64,000 bases of DNA from Thermoanaerobacterium sp. PSU-2 (GTDB taxonomy: Bacteria; Bacillota; Thermoanaerobacteria; Thermoanaerobacterales; Thermoanaerobacteraceae). The notes beneath the pieces are model-generated. The model ran no database searches and was not told where the DNA came from. It worked only from the letters and a program-made list of their open reading frames with translations. The translations under genes were made by a program, and so were the position numbers. Below, piece after piece: positions 38,357-46,894 of this stretch. Position 1 is the stretch's first letter; every line of letters starts with the position of its first letter. The stretch lies in assembly GCF_002102475.1 (NCBI RefSeq), contig NZ_MSQD01000010.1, positions 1 through 64,000 of the forward strand, written 5' to 3'.

Positions 38357-40354
38357 CTAATCTATATTTTTAGCAACCTCAAAGGCATTCCATATTGCAT
38401 ACATTATATTAGAAACATTACCGGCATCGCCTATAAGATATACGTTTGAAATTTTATCCTTTATTTCTCTATACAGAGAATCAGACGGGGCATATCCAAC
38501 CGCAAGAATAACTGTATCTGCTGCGATGTCTATATCACCATCAGGCGTATTCACTTTAAGCACCTTTCCGTCATATGCAGTAGCTTTTGCAGATGTTATA
38601 GTCTTTATTCCTTTAAAAGGTATCAATTCTTTTAGCATCTCGCTATTTGCATGGCACAATGGACCATTTACCGCCAAAAGCTTTGGAAGCGCCTCAACTA
38701 TCGTCACATTTTTGCCCATATCTTTAAGCCACAGCGCTGTCTCGCACCCTACAAGTCCACCGCCAATTACGACAACATCATTTCCTATATCAACTTTGCC
38801 TAATAACGCATCTTGAGCGGTATATAAAGGTCCTTCTCCCAGTGAAAATACTTTTGGCTTTGACCCTGTCGCGACTATCACTACATCTGCGTCAAAATTA
38901 ATGACATCATCAGCATCTAATTCTGAATTTAGATGAACTTCTACGTTTAACTTTTTAAGTTCATTCTCATACCAAGCCACCAGCGCATGATCATCTTCTT
39001 TAAATGATGGCACGCCGCCTGGAATAAGGTTTCCGCCTAATCTATCAGTTTTTTCATACACGATTGGCTCATGTCCGCGATGTGCTAATACGCGAGCTGC
39101 TTCACATCCTGCTACACCGCCACCTACAATTAAGACTTTCTTTTTGTGCTGCGTAGGTATAAGCCTCTCAGCGCTTTCGCGGCATGCCTGTGGGTTTACT
39201 GCACAGTTTAAAGCAGAATACTCCTGTATGCGTCCCATACATCCTTCATGGCATGATAAACAAGGTCGTATAGAAGCGGTATCCCCTGCTTTAAGCTTAT
39301 TTACATAATCAGGATCAGCCAAAAGTGGACGGCCAAGTGATACTATGTCGCATGCTCCATCTCTTACAGCATCTGATGCAAGGTCTGGATTATCCATACG
39401 TCCTGCGCATATTACAGGCACGTCTACTACATCTTTTACCATCTTTGCATATGGGATGTAAAGCCCTTTTTCTTGGTACATTGGCGGATGGCTCCACCAC
39501 CATGCATCGTAGCTTCCTACATCTACGTCCAAAGCATCGTATCCGTATTCAACCAAAAGCTTAGCTGCCTCTATCCCTTCTTCAATATCTCTGCCTTTCT
39601 CTACAAACTCCTCACCCGGAAGGCCACCTTTACGCCAATCTTTGATGAAGCTTTTTACACTGTACCTTAGCGTCACCGGGAAATCACTGCCACATATGTT
39701 TTTTATCTCCTCCAAGACTTCCCTTGCAAAGCGCAGCCGGTTTTCAAGGCTTCCGCCGTATTCATCTGTTCGATTGTTAAACATAGATATGGCAAATTGG
39801 TCTAAAAGGTATCCTTCGTGTACCGCGTGTATCTGTACGCCGTCAAATCCTGCTCGCTTCGCATTATAAGCACCTTTGCCAAACTGCACAACTATCCTGC
39901 GAATTTCCTCTTTTGTAAGAGGACGGCATGTCTTGTCAAGCCAGCGGTGTGGGATAGGCGATGGCGCAACAGGCGGATGTTCTCCTAAATTTGTAGGAAT
40001 CGTGACCCTTCCAAATCCACCAGATAATTGTAAAAATACCTTAGAACCATAAGCGTGTATTTTTTCTGTCATCTCACGAGCAGTCCTAATGAAGTGAACT
40101 GGATTATGTGTAGAACATGGGCAATTAGGCATGTCATGCTTTTCTATATCATTGTCAACAAAAGTAACGCCAGTGATGATAAGTCCTGTACCACCTTTAG
40201 CTCTTTCAACATAGTAATCAATTCCTCTTTGATTGAAACCACCTTCGGAATCACCAAGACCTAATGGACCCATAGGAGCCATTGCAAAGCGGTTTTTGAT
40301 GACACAGCTTCCGATGGACACTTCATCAAAGAGAATGCTGTACTTTTTGTCCAT
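38357..40354 (-). CDS. NADH:flavin oxidoreductase, 2,4-dienoyl-CoA reductase-like
   Basis: A 665-residue multidomain flavoenzyme. The N-terminal old-yellow-enzyme barrel (about 1-370) binds FMN and carries DGVQIHAVHEGYLLDQF with the histidine pair region. An iron-sulfur motif, CLSCHEGCMGRI plus a fourth cysteine in LNCAVNP, follows near 350. The C-terminal half binds FAD (VLIVGGGVAGCEAARVL) and NAD(P)H (VVVIGGGLVGCETALWL). Such enzymes reduce enoyl or dienoyl compounds with NAD(P)H. The start follows AAGGGG; the strong promoter upstream and the TetR downstream suggest induction by an unsaturated substrate. Confidence 0.9.
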   Translation of the reverse strand: MDKKYSILFDEVSIGSCVIKNRFAMAPMGPLGLGDSEGGFNQRGIDYYVERAKGGTGLIITGVTFVDNDIEKHDMPNCPCSTHNPVHFIRTAREMTEKIHAYGSKVFLQLSGGFGRVTIPTNLGEHPPVAPSPIPHRWLDKTCRPLTKEEIRRIVVQFGKGAYNAKRAGFDGVQIHAVHEGYLLDQFAISMFNNRTDEYGGSLENRLRFAREVLEEIKNICGSDFPVTLRYSVKSFIKDWRKGGLPGEEFVEKGRDIEEGIEAAKLLVEYGYDALDVDVGSYDAWWWSHPPMYQEKGLYIPYAKMVKDVVDVPVICAGRMDNPDLASDAVRDGACDIVSLGRPLLADPDYVNKLKAGDTASIRPCLSCHEGCMGRIQEYSALNCAVNPQACRESAERLIPTQHKKKVLIVGGGVAGCEAARVLAHRGHEPIVYEKTDRLGGNLIPGGVPSFKEDDHALVAWYENELKKLNVEVHLNSELDADDVINFDADVVIVATGSKPKVFSLGEGPLYTAQDALLGKVDIGNDVVVIGGGLVGCETALWLKDMGKNVTIVEALPKLLAVNGPLCHANSEMLKELIPFKGIKTITSAKATAYDGKVLKVNTPDGDIDIAADTVILAVGYAPSDSLYREIKDKISNVYLIGDAGNVSNIMYAIWNAFEVAKNID

Positions 40355-40383
40355 AAAAAGTCCCCTTCTTTTCTTAATTTTAT

Positions 40384-40395
40384 TGAACATGTTCA
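40384..40395. promoter_or_regulatory. Palindromic operator before the reductase gene
   Basis: TGAACATGTTCA, a perfect 12-base palindrome about 20 bases downstream of the -10, between promoter and start codon. Probable TetR site. Confidence 0.55.
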
Positions 40396-40414
40396 CCGAA
40401 TGCATTCTACGAAA

Positions 40415-40443
40415 ATTATATCAGTATGTTAATTAATTGTCAA
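40415..40443 (-). promoter_or_regulatory. Consensus sigma-A promoter of the reductase/TetR unit
   Basis: Minus strand TTGACA (40443-40438), a 17-base spacer, and TATAAT (40420-40415): a full-consensus promoter, which would need a repressor to be kept low. Confidence 0.9.
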
Positions 40444-40554
40444 GAAGGTAAAAGATTATTTAGTCATTATTATTTATAGTTTGCTTAATAAAATAAATTT
40501 TAAAAGTTTGTATACATTTGTTTATCTGTTTTGTTATATTAATGAAAGAACAAA

Positions 40555-40566
40555 AACGGCGCCGTT
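40555..40566. promoter_or_regulatory. GC-rich palindrome before the ECF sigma gene
   Basis: AACGGCGCCGTT, a perfect 12-base palindrome 40 bases upstream of the sigma gene in otherwise AT-rich DNA. It may be an operator or part of the autoregulated promoter. Confidence 0.4.
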
Positions 40567-40605
40567 ATATAGAATGCATCAGACATTATACTGGGGAGGT
40601 CAGTC

Positions 40606-40884
40606 ATGAAAGATGAGAGGTTTGAAGACTTCTTAATAGATAAGATGGCCATAATTTACAAATATCTCATTAAAATCGGTGCATCTTATGAAGATGCAGA
40701 AGACATCGTACAAGATACCATTTGCAAAGTTGTTGAGTATGTTGACTCCATAAACACAGACGACATCTATCCATGGCTGTTTAAAGTATCAATAAACAAA
40801 TATTATAATCTGTACAATAGGAAAAGAAGGAGGAAATCGGTATCGATGATAAAATCCTTAATAGCCTCTATTCAGATGGAATGA
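40606..40884 (+). CDS. ECF sigma factor, N-terminal part (region 2), frameshifted
   Basis: A 92-residue fragment carrying sigma region 2: IYKYLIKIGASYEDAEDIVQDT and VEYVDSI followed by YPWLFKVSINKYYNLYNR. The frame changes after YNRKRRR and stops with a TGA that overlaps the next start. One extra A in the AAAA run at 40822-40825 would restore a continuous 168-residue sigma factor reading through KKEEIGIDDKILNSLYSDG into region 4. So this is a single ECF gene split by a one-base contraction, by sequence error or mutation. The start follows GGGGAGG. Confidence 0.8.
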   Translation: MKDERFEDFLIDKMAIIYKYLIKIGASYEDAEDIVQDTICKVVEYVDSINTDDIYPWLFKVSINKYYNLYNRKRRRKSVSMIKSLIASIQME

Positions 40885-41111
40885 TAGAAGAACACGTGCT
40901 TAATGAAGAATTAAAATCAAACGTTCATAAAGTCCTTGGTCTATTAAAGGAAAGCTATAGAACCCTCTTGATTTTTAAGTATTTTGTTGGATTATCTTAT
41001 AAAGAAATAGGCGAGATCTTAAATCTGGATGAAAACAAAGTAAAAACATATCTTTACCGTGCAAGAAACAAATTTAAAGAATTATGGGAGGTATCGAATT
41101 ATGGCAGATGA
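40881..41111 (+). CDS. ECF sigma factor, C-terminal part (region 4)
   Basis: A 76-residue fragment holding sigma region 4: LKESYRTLLIFKYFVGLSYK, EIGEILNLDENKVKTYLYRA and RNKFKELWEV. The frame is open back to 40821, well before this ATG, which shows it was once joined to the upstream part. The ATG overlaps the upstream stop as ATGA, so reinitiation could yield a separate region-4 polypeptide, giving a two-piece sigma. It overlaps the anti-sigma gene by 11 bases. Confidence 0.78.
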   Translation: MIEEHVLNEELKSNVHKVLGLLKESYRTLLIFKYFVGLSYKEIGEILNLDENKVKTYLYRARNKFKELWEVSNYGR

Positions 41112-42195
41112 AAAAAATATAAATAATGATGAGAAAGAACTTGATGAAATTTTTGAAAACACAAAGAATGATAAATTTAATAAAGCAATTAAAAAAGCAA
41201 AATGGCGCTCTATTCTAAGAACTACAGTTATAAGTTTGATAGTCATATTAATTGTTTCAATAAGCACCGTCTTTATAGGAATCAAGGTAACACAGTCAGA
41301 AAGCTCTGATATAAGTTTTGCCTTATCAGTATTCAACGATATCTCTGCTCCTGACATGTATATAGGAAAATCAATAAGATATGAAGGAATCTTTGGAGGC
41401 AAGACAGTTTATTCAACTTACAAGATAATAGAAGGCAAAGTAGTTTATACAGGTCAACAGGAATACAGCTATGGGCTTTTCAACACTGTGGACGTACAGG
41501 CTATCAATTCACCGGCTATAGTATGGGGAGAAAGTTTTGATGAAGACAGTTTAAATAAACCTACGTACAACGAACTTGGTCAAAGGGAAATGATTTTCTT
41601 CTATCCATACGTAAAATACAAAATGTACAAAAATGATCTAAATCTACTGGAGGACATAGGAAATGACAAATATATAGAGATGGCATTATCTTTTGATAAA
41701 GCCTACAACATCGACGAAGTAAATAAAATGATGCCAAAAAACGTAACTTTAACGTGGTATTGGATTGACGATCTAAATAGCAAAGAAAAAGAAGCACATG
41801 AACCACATAAAAATAAACAAAAGCTTCCTGATGGAAAGACAATTGATGTAGATAATCCATCAGATGTATGTTCTGAAAGAGCCGCATACGGCATAAAAGT
41901 CTATGACAGCAATGGAGACAGATTAAAAAATCCAGAAGAACTTTTTATAGGAGCAATCGAAAACAATATAAATCAGTTAGAAAAACTTAAAACAGATATT
42001 CATAAGGTAAATGGCATCAAGTATGAAGTTAAAAGGATTTACGATAATCTAAAAGACAAGAATGGAAAAATAAAGAAGGAAGATTTAAAGATACAAGGCG
42101 TCGTCGTAACAGGTACTGCAGAAACCTTAAAATCTCTTAGAGGTTTACCTTTTATAAAGGCATCATCATTAGGTGTTGTCACAGATAAGTATTGA
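41101..42195 (+). CDS. Membrane anti-sigma factor (sigma-regulator N/C domains)
   Basis: A 364-residue single-pass protein. An acidic cytoplasmic N terminus (about 1-40) should bind the sigma factor; one transmembrane helix follows (TVISLIVILIVSISTVFIG, about 44-63). The long external part, with VTLTWYWIDD, VKRIYDNLKDKNG and KIQGVVVTGTAETLKSL, resembles the C-terminal domain of YhdL-like anti-sigma factors of the SigM type. The start follows GGGAGG within the sigma gene. It would hold the sigma factor until an envelope signal arrives. Confidence 0.82.
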   Translation: MADEKNINNDEKELDEIFENTKNDKFNKAIKKAKWRSILRTTVISLIVILIVSISTVFIGIKVTQSESSDISFALSVFNDISAPDMYIGKSIRYEGIFGGKTVYSTYKIIEGKVVYTGQQEYSYGLFNTVDVQAINSPAIVWGESFDEDSLNKPTYNELGQREMIFFYPYVKYKMYKNDLNLLEDIGNDKYIEMALSFDKAYNIDEVNKMMPKNVTLTWYWIDDLNSKEKEAHEPHKNKQKLPDGKTIDVDNPSDVCSERAAYGIKVYDSNGDRLKNPEELFIGAIENNINQLEKLKTDIHKVNGIKYEVKRIYDNLKDKNGKIKKEDLKIQGVVVTGTAETLKSLRGLPFIKASSLGVVTDKY

Positions 42196-42202
42196 ATATT
42201 AA

Positions 42203-42229
42203 AAGCTGCTGACTTTTAATCAGCAGCTT
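42203..42229. terminator. Terminator between convergent genes
   Basis: AAGCTGCTGA (42203-42212) pairs with TCAGCAGCTT (42220-42229), with T-rich sequence after it on the plus strand. Confidence 0.8.
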
Positions 42230-42249
42230 CATTTTGTTACTTTCACATA

Positions 42250-43524
42250 TTATATTCCAAAAATTTTCAAAATCCATCCAAGAATAGAACCAAGTGTTAC
42301 CATATCGGTATCACCAGCCCATCTCATAAAATCAGTAATTGTATGTGCAACAACAGGTAATACAAATGCTTGACCAAATATGATTATTAATCCTGCAATT
42401 ATTCCACCAACAATTGCGCCTCTTAAACCACCAGTCGAATTTCCAAAGACACCGGCAGGACCGCCATCAAAAAAGAATGGTATCATAGCAGGTAAGACAA
42501 CCCATGGATATCCAGTAAAACCTAATATTAAAATTGATATTATCCCTACTATCAAGCTTGTTGTAAAACCAATCATAACAGCAGTCGGTGCATAAGGGAA
42601 AATCATGGGACAATCAAGAGCTGGAATTGCATTTGGTATCCATTTCATTGTAATTCCTCTAAATGCAGGAACGATTTCTGCTATAAACATTCTGACACCA
42701 GTAAGTAAAATTGTAATTCCCGCGCCAAATGTTAAGCCTTGGATAAGTGCGTAAATTATAAAATTTTGACCATTGCTTATTTTTTGCTCAACAAAAACAG
42801 GCCCTGCAATTAAAACTGCTATCAAATAAACTACCGTCATTACCAGTCCTGTTGATATTGTCACATCTCTAAAAAAATCCAAGCTATCAGATATTTTTAT
42901 ATTTTCAGTATCATTCTTTTTATTGCCTACTAAGCCACCAATATATCCTCCTAAAACAGCGCCAATAGTAGACGTGTGACCATACGCAAATGTATTTCCA
43001 CCTGTAATTTTTCTGATAAATGGTTGCGCTAAAGCTGGCATGAAAGTAATATATAACCCCATTAATATAATACCAAATACTATTAAAGCAGCTCCCTTTA
43101 CACCAGCATCAACCAAAACTGCTACCCATACAAAAGACATCCAAAAGAGTAAATGCCCTGTTAGCCAAACATATTTTAATTTTGTAAATTTAGCAACTAA
43201 TATATTTATGATAAATGCCCCAAGCATAACTAAACCAATAACACTACCATACTTTGTAATAACTTCATTTGTGCCTATACCTGTATTATTTACCTGATTT
43301 ATACCATAAATATGGTTGAATATCGTTGCTAGAGGATTTACTGTATTTGTTATAATGCCGGCCGCAGATGTCATGATCAATAAGCCAATGGCTGTTTTCA
43401 ATGTTCCTTTAAGTATGTCACTAAAACTCTTTTTCTGCAAAATCAAACCAATAAATGCTATTAAAGCCATGAAGATCGCTGGTTGCTGGAAAATCTGTGT
43501 AACAACAAAATTTAGAACTTGCAT
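42250..43524 (-). CDS. PTS ascorbate-family EIIC (UlaA/SgaT)
   Basis: A 424-residue membrane permease of the ascorbate/galactitol superfamily, with about eleven hydrophobic segments. KGTLKTAIGLLIMTSAAGII near the N terminus, GHTSTIGAVLGGYIGG and FFDGGPAGVFGN are typical of UlaA. It is last in a unit with EIIB, a SIS protein and a PRD activator. None of the ascorbate catabolic genes is present, so the transported sugar is probably not ascorbate. Confidence 0.88.
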   Translation of the reverse strand: MQVLNFVVTQIFQQPAIFMALIAFIGLILQKKSFSDILKGTLKTAIGLLIMTSAAGIITNTVNPLATIFNHIYGINQVNNTGIGTNEVITKYGSVIGLVMLGAFIINILVAKFTKLKYVWLTGHLLFWMSFVWVAVLVDAGVKGAALIVFGIILMGLYITFMPALAQPFIRKITGGNTFAYGHTSTIGAVLGGYIGGLVGNKKNDTENIKISDSLDFFRDVTISTGLVMTVVYLIAVLIAGPVFVEQKISNGQNFIIYALIQGLTFGAGITILLTGVRMFIAEIVPAFRGITMKWIPNAIPALDCPMIFPYAPTAVMIGFTTSLIVGIISILILGFTGYPWVVLPAMIPFFFDGGPAGVFGNSTGGLRGAIVGGIIAGLIIIFGQAFVLPVVAHTITDFMRWAGDTDMVTLGSILGWILKIFGI

Positions 43525-43549
43525 ATATTTACTCCTCTCCTCATTAAAA

Positions 43550-43825
43550 TTATTTAATAAATGGCATCAATTTACCACTTATCTCATTTTTATTTATAAA
43601 ATTGTCTATAATCACTACAGGAACATCATCTCTTCTGATAATTTTAGCTATTTCCTTAGATGTCAAAATTAAATCACATGGCTCACTTACAGCTGTTCCA
43701 GCATCACATGCGCTGACTTCAGCCTTTATTCCGTTTTCACTTAAAATATCTTCAACCGTCATCCTCAATATTAAGCTAGTCCCTGAACCAACACCACAAA
43801 CCGTCAATATTTTCAATTTATTCAT
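43550..43825 (-). CDS. PTS ascorbate-family EIIB
   Basis: A 91-residue phosphocarrier with the active cysteine C10 in LTVCGVGSGTSLIL. The start at 43825 follows AAGAGGTG by six bases. It lies between the SIS gene and EIIC. No separate EIIA gene is adjacent; the C-terminal domain of the PRD activator may play that part. Confidence 0.88.
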   Translation of the reverse strand: MNKLKILTVCGVGSGTSLILRMTVEDILSENGIKAEVSACDAGTAVSEPCDLILTSKEIAKIIRRDDVPVVIIDNFINKNEISGKLMPFIK

Positions 43826-43859
43826 ATTCAACACCTCTTGAGAACGTATTTAACAAAAA

Positions 43860-44594
43860 CTATAACATTTTGATTAATGGTCTATATTTATTTATCAAAT
43901 TTTTATTAAATTCATCCGAACCGTCTATATTTCCACTCATGAATACAGGAACATCAACACCCTTTGTTGCTAATTTTTCAGCCACATCAATAAAAATACT
44001 ATTTATGATCGTTGCCCCAATTATGGTCGATGTTGGACCTATTTTAACTTTTAACCCGTCTATGCTAATTGAAGCATCCCCAACATCACACATATTATCG
44101 ATATAATAATCAACAACTTCGTATAATTTTTTCCCACTAATATGTTTAGAAGAATATGCATTTGAATATTTTAGTGACGTTATGGCTACAGTTGTCAAAC
44201 CATTATTTTTGGCTTTTATGGCAAAATCAATGCTAACGGGATTTCTACCGGAAGTTGAAAATACAAAAAGTACATCACCTTTTCTTAAATTAAAGTTATC
44301 ATAAATTATCTCTCCAAGATAATTCATACGCTCTAACTTACTGCTTTTTTCTGCACCCTCATGTAACATCAATACTGGTTCTAATATAGGATTTACACAT
44401 GCTAATCCTCCGGCTCTATAAAAAGTTTCTTCCGCAAATATATGAGAATGGCCACAACCAAATATGTCTACAGTATATCCTTTTGAAATACTATCAGCGA
44501 CAATATCTTCAATCTTATTCAATATTTCTCTTTGTTCTATAAAAATTTTATCTATTTTATTCTTAATGACTTCAATATATTCTAAACTTTTCAT
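43860..44594 (-). CDS. SIS-domain sugar-phosphate protein
   Basis: A 244-residue SIS-fold protein. FGCGHSHIFAEETFYRAGG near residue 45 and VFSTSGRNPVSIDFA near 115 form the phosphosugar-binding loops. It looks like the UPF0309 group related to N-acetylmuramate-6-phosphate etherase and phosphosugar isomerases. Next to a PTS it probably processes the imported sugar phosphate, perhaps an amino sugar. The ATG at 44594 follows AAAGGTG by six bases and overlaps the activator gene by 23 bases. Confidence 0.82.
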   Translation of the reverse strand: MKSLEYIEVIKNKIDKIFIEQREILNKIEDIVADSISKGYTVDIFGCGHSHIFAEETFYRAGGLACVNPILEPVLMLHEGAEKSSKLERMNYLGEIIYDNFNLRKGDVLFVFSTSGRNPVSIDFAIKAKNNGLTTVAITSLKYSNAYSSKHISGKKLYEVVDYYIDNMCDVGDASISIDGLKVKIGPTSTIIGATIINSIFIDVAEKLATKGVDVPVFMSGNIDGSDEFNKNLINKYRPLIKML

Positions 44595-46740
44595 GCTTCT
44601 CACCTTTTAACTCACAATCTTTGATATAATCTAAAATATTTTTAGAATCAACACATTTTAGCATGTATTCGACTTTCTCATCATCCCCCAGCAGTTCCAC
44701 CAATTCCGATAATGCTTTTAAGTGCGAGGAATGGTCAACTGCACACAAGCATACGACTATTTTTACTGGATCGTTTTCCTTATTGCCAAAGTTGACTGGA
44801 TTTTTAAGAGTGATGAGGCTCATGCCTATTTTCTTAGCTCCTGATTCTGGTCTTGCATGTGGCATTGCTATACCAGGTGCAATGACGATATACGGTCCTA
44901 TCTCTTTTACAGAATCTATCATTGCGTCTATATATCTATGCTCTATAGCACCTTCTTTTTCTAAAAGTTCACCTCCAATCCGCACTGCTTCTTCCCAATC
45001 CTTTACTTCAACATTCAGCTTTATCGTCTTTTCTGTCAAAAGGTCTTTTAACAATGGTTCTGCAACTCCTCTCTCTTCGTTTACATCTTCTATATCTAAG
45101 AATTCTTTAAGTTCTTCGATCAGTTTTTGCCTGTTTAAAATACTGCAATGCTTCTCAATAATTTCAATTAGATCGTCTAACTTGATTGCGTATGTCCTGT
45201 CATTTCTTATAAACAATTTCAACTTCTCAATGTCATTTTCAGTTAACAAGGGATTTACAACTACAGTCTTAATTCCTTCCGCATTCACTGGAACAGTAGA
45301 CACTATCAAATCAACATGCTTTTTCTTTAATTGGTCTTTTACTTGATGGTATGCAACAGTTCCCTTTATATTTACATTGAAAACCGATTGAAGCCTTGAT
45401 GACAGCATCTTTGCCGTTCCGATTCCTGTGCCGCACACAACAAGCACATCCATTCTATTCATCACCGGTGATTTTTGCCTCTCTATCGCTGCACCAAAAT
45501 GCATCACAAAATAACCGATTTCTTCATCATTAAGCTTGTTTCCTGCATATTCCTCTAAAGGTTTTAGACAACCTTTCACTACTTCAAAAAGCCTGCTGTA
45601 ATTCCTTTTTATTTCATCCAATACTGGATTTTTCAGATCTAAGCCATGGCTTAACCTGTATATTGTAGGTCTTACATGCTCTAAAAGCCCTTCAAAAAGT
45701 TGCACATCTCTGGATAAGTCTATATTTACTTCCTTTTCTACATTGCTTATAATCTTTTTCGTAACAAGCTCCAGTTCAAGCCAATTTTTATCTTTGTTGC
45801 TTTTTTTATTTGTCACATTGCTTCCCAAAAGATGGACAGTTATATAGCCGATCTCGTCTATAGGTATGTTGACATTAAAATGCTTTTCAAGCATCTTGGC
45901 TATATTTGAAGCGACGCTGAATTCCTTCGTCATTTCCAGCGATTTTAATTCTTCTGTAGGCATTATGATGTCTCTTCCAAGCTCTATCCTCTTTATAGCG
46001 ATTGCAATATGAGCAACTAACCCTGTAAAGGCTGCATCAGAAAATACCGTCTCCAATTCATTTTCCGCAATTCTTATGCATTCCTCAATGTACGATATAT
46101 CAATATTTTGAAAAAGCCTTTTTATTTCGTTGTCCATGCCTACGTTTATCTTCGTGTACATAGGCGATTTTACGATGTCAAGCACCTTTTCTATATCTAC
46201 CGTTTCCGTAAGAAGCTCTATAGCGGCTTTTCTAAGTTTCTTTTCATCACCTATGACTTTCAATCCATACTTTGGCACTGATTTAAGCTCAAGCCCATGC
46301 TCTAAAAGCCATTCCCTCACTTTATCAAGGTCATTTATTATAGTGCTTCTTGACACCAATAATTTGTCTGCCAGCGTATTTATCGTCGTATAATCTTTTT
46401 GTCCCATTAGACTGCTTAAAATAATGTTAACCCTTTCTTTCTGCGAAAGCGCATAATGGTAAATACTTACGTCGTCTAAAATCTCTAATGCTTTTTTTCT
46501 GTCTTCCAATGATTCAGAAAATTTCACACCTACATTTGGTTTTCTTATCAATTGTGGCAAACTATTGTACTTTAAAAATTCATCAATTGCATCAAGGTCA
46601 TACCTTATCGTCCTTGAGCTTACCTTAAATGAACTGGCCAGTTCAGTGATCTTGACCGGGAGGCTTGAATTAACAAGCTTCATCAATATGTGTGTGCATC
46701 TTTCATTGAGTATGATAATTATCACCTCTTTCATTATCAA
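44572..46740 (-). CDS. BglG/MtlR-type PRD activator with EIIB and EIIA domains
   Basis: A 722-residue regulator. Two helix-turn-helix segments (KITELASSFKVSSRTIRYDL and INTLADKLLVSRSTIINDL) are followed by two PRDs (about 180-400), an EIIB-Gat-like domain (VLVVCGTGIGTAKML) and a C-terminal EIIA-Mtl/Fru domain with phospho-histidine in AMPHARPE. This is the DNA-binding class of PRD activators. The EIIA domain may also supply phosphate to the EIIB encoded downstream. The start is unclear: a TTG at 46740 and an ATG at 46734 precede an AAAGAGGTG site, after which no standard start codon follows. Confidence 0.87.
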   Translation of the reverse strand: MIMKEVIIIILNERCTHILMKLVNSSLPVKITELASSFKVSSRTIRYDLDAIDEFLKYNSLPQLIRKPNVGVKFSESLEDRKKALEILDDVSIYHYALSQKERVNIILSSLMGQKDYTTINTLADKLLVSRSTIINDLDKVREWLLEHGLELKSVPKYGLKVIGDEKKLRKAAIELLTETVDIEKVLDIVKSPMYTKINVGMDNEIKRLFQNIDISYIEECIRIAENELETVFSDAAFTGLVAHIAIAIKRIELGRDIIMPTEELKSLEMTKEFSVASNIAKMLEKHFNVNIPIDEIGYITVHLLGSNVTNKKSNKDKNWLELELVTKKIISNVEKEVNIDLSRDVQLFEGLLEHVRPTIYRLSHGLDLKNPVLDEIKRNYSRLFEVVKGCLKPLEEYAGNKLNDEEIGYFVMHFGAAIERQKSPVMNRMDVLVVCGTGIGTAKMLSSRLQSVFNVNIKGTVAYHQVKDQLKKKHVDLIVSTVPVNAEGIKTVVVNPLLTENDIEKLKLFIRNDRTYAIKLDDLIEIIEKHCSILNRQKLIEELKEFLDIEDVNEERGVAEPLLKDLLTEKTIKLNVEVKDWEEAVRIGGELLEKEGAIEHRYIDAMIDSVKEIGPYIVIAPGIAMPHARPESGAKKIGMSLITLKNPVNFGNKENDPVKIVVCLCAVDHSSHLKALSELVELLGDDEKVEYMLKCVDSKNILDYIKDCELKGEKHEKFRIY

Positions 46741-46829
46741 TTATATTATCATTTGTCTTGCTTGAAAAGCTTAACATTTTTCAAATCAATTATGGCAAAT
46801 TTGCACTATATATTATACTGTATTTTTAA

Positions 46830-46868
46830 AAACAAAAATACCGCCTCGACTTTTAGTCTTGACGGTAT
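46830..46868 (-). terminator. Terminator of the kdg operon
   Basis: On the minus strand TACCGTC...GGCGGTA forms a stem with an inner GACT/AGTC pairing, followed by five T, G and five T. Confidence 0.85.
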
Positions 46869-46894
46869 ATTTATCTATCTGATAACACTCACAT

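Noticed and set aside
46793-46808. TGGCAAATTTGCA considered as a third sigma-54 promoter
   Set aside because: The GG-to-GC spacing is three bases short of the -24/-12 consensus, and the nearby regulator is not of the sigma-54 class.
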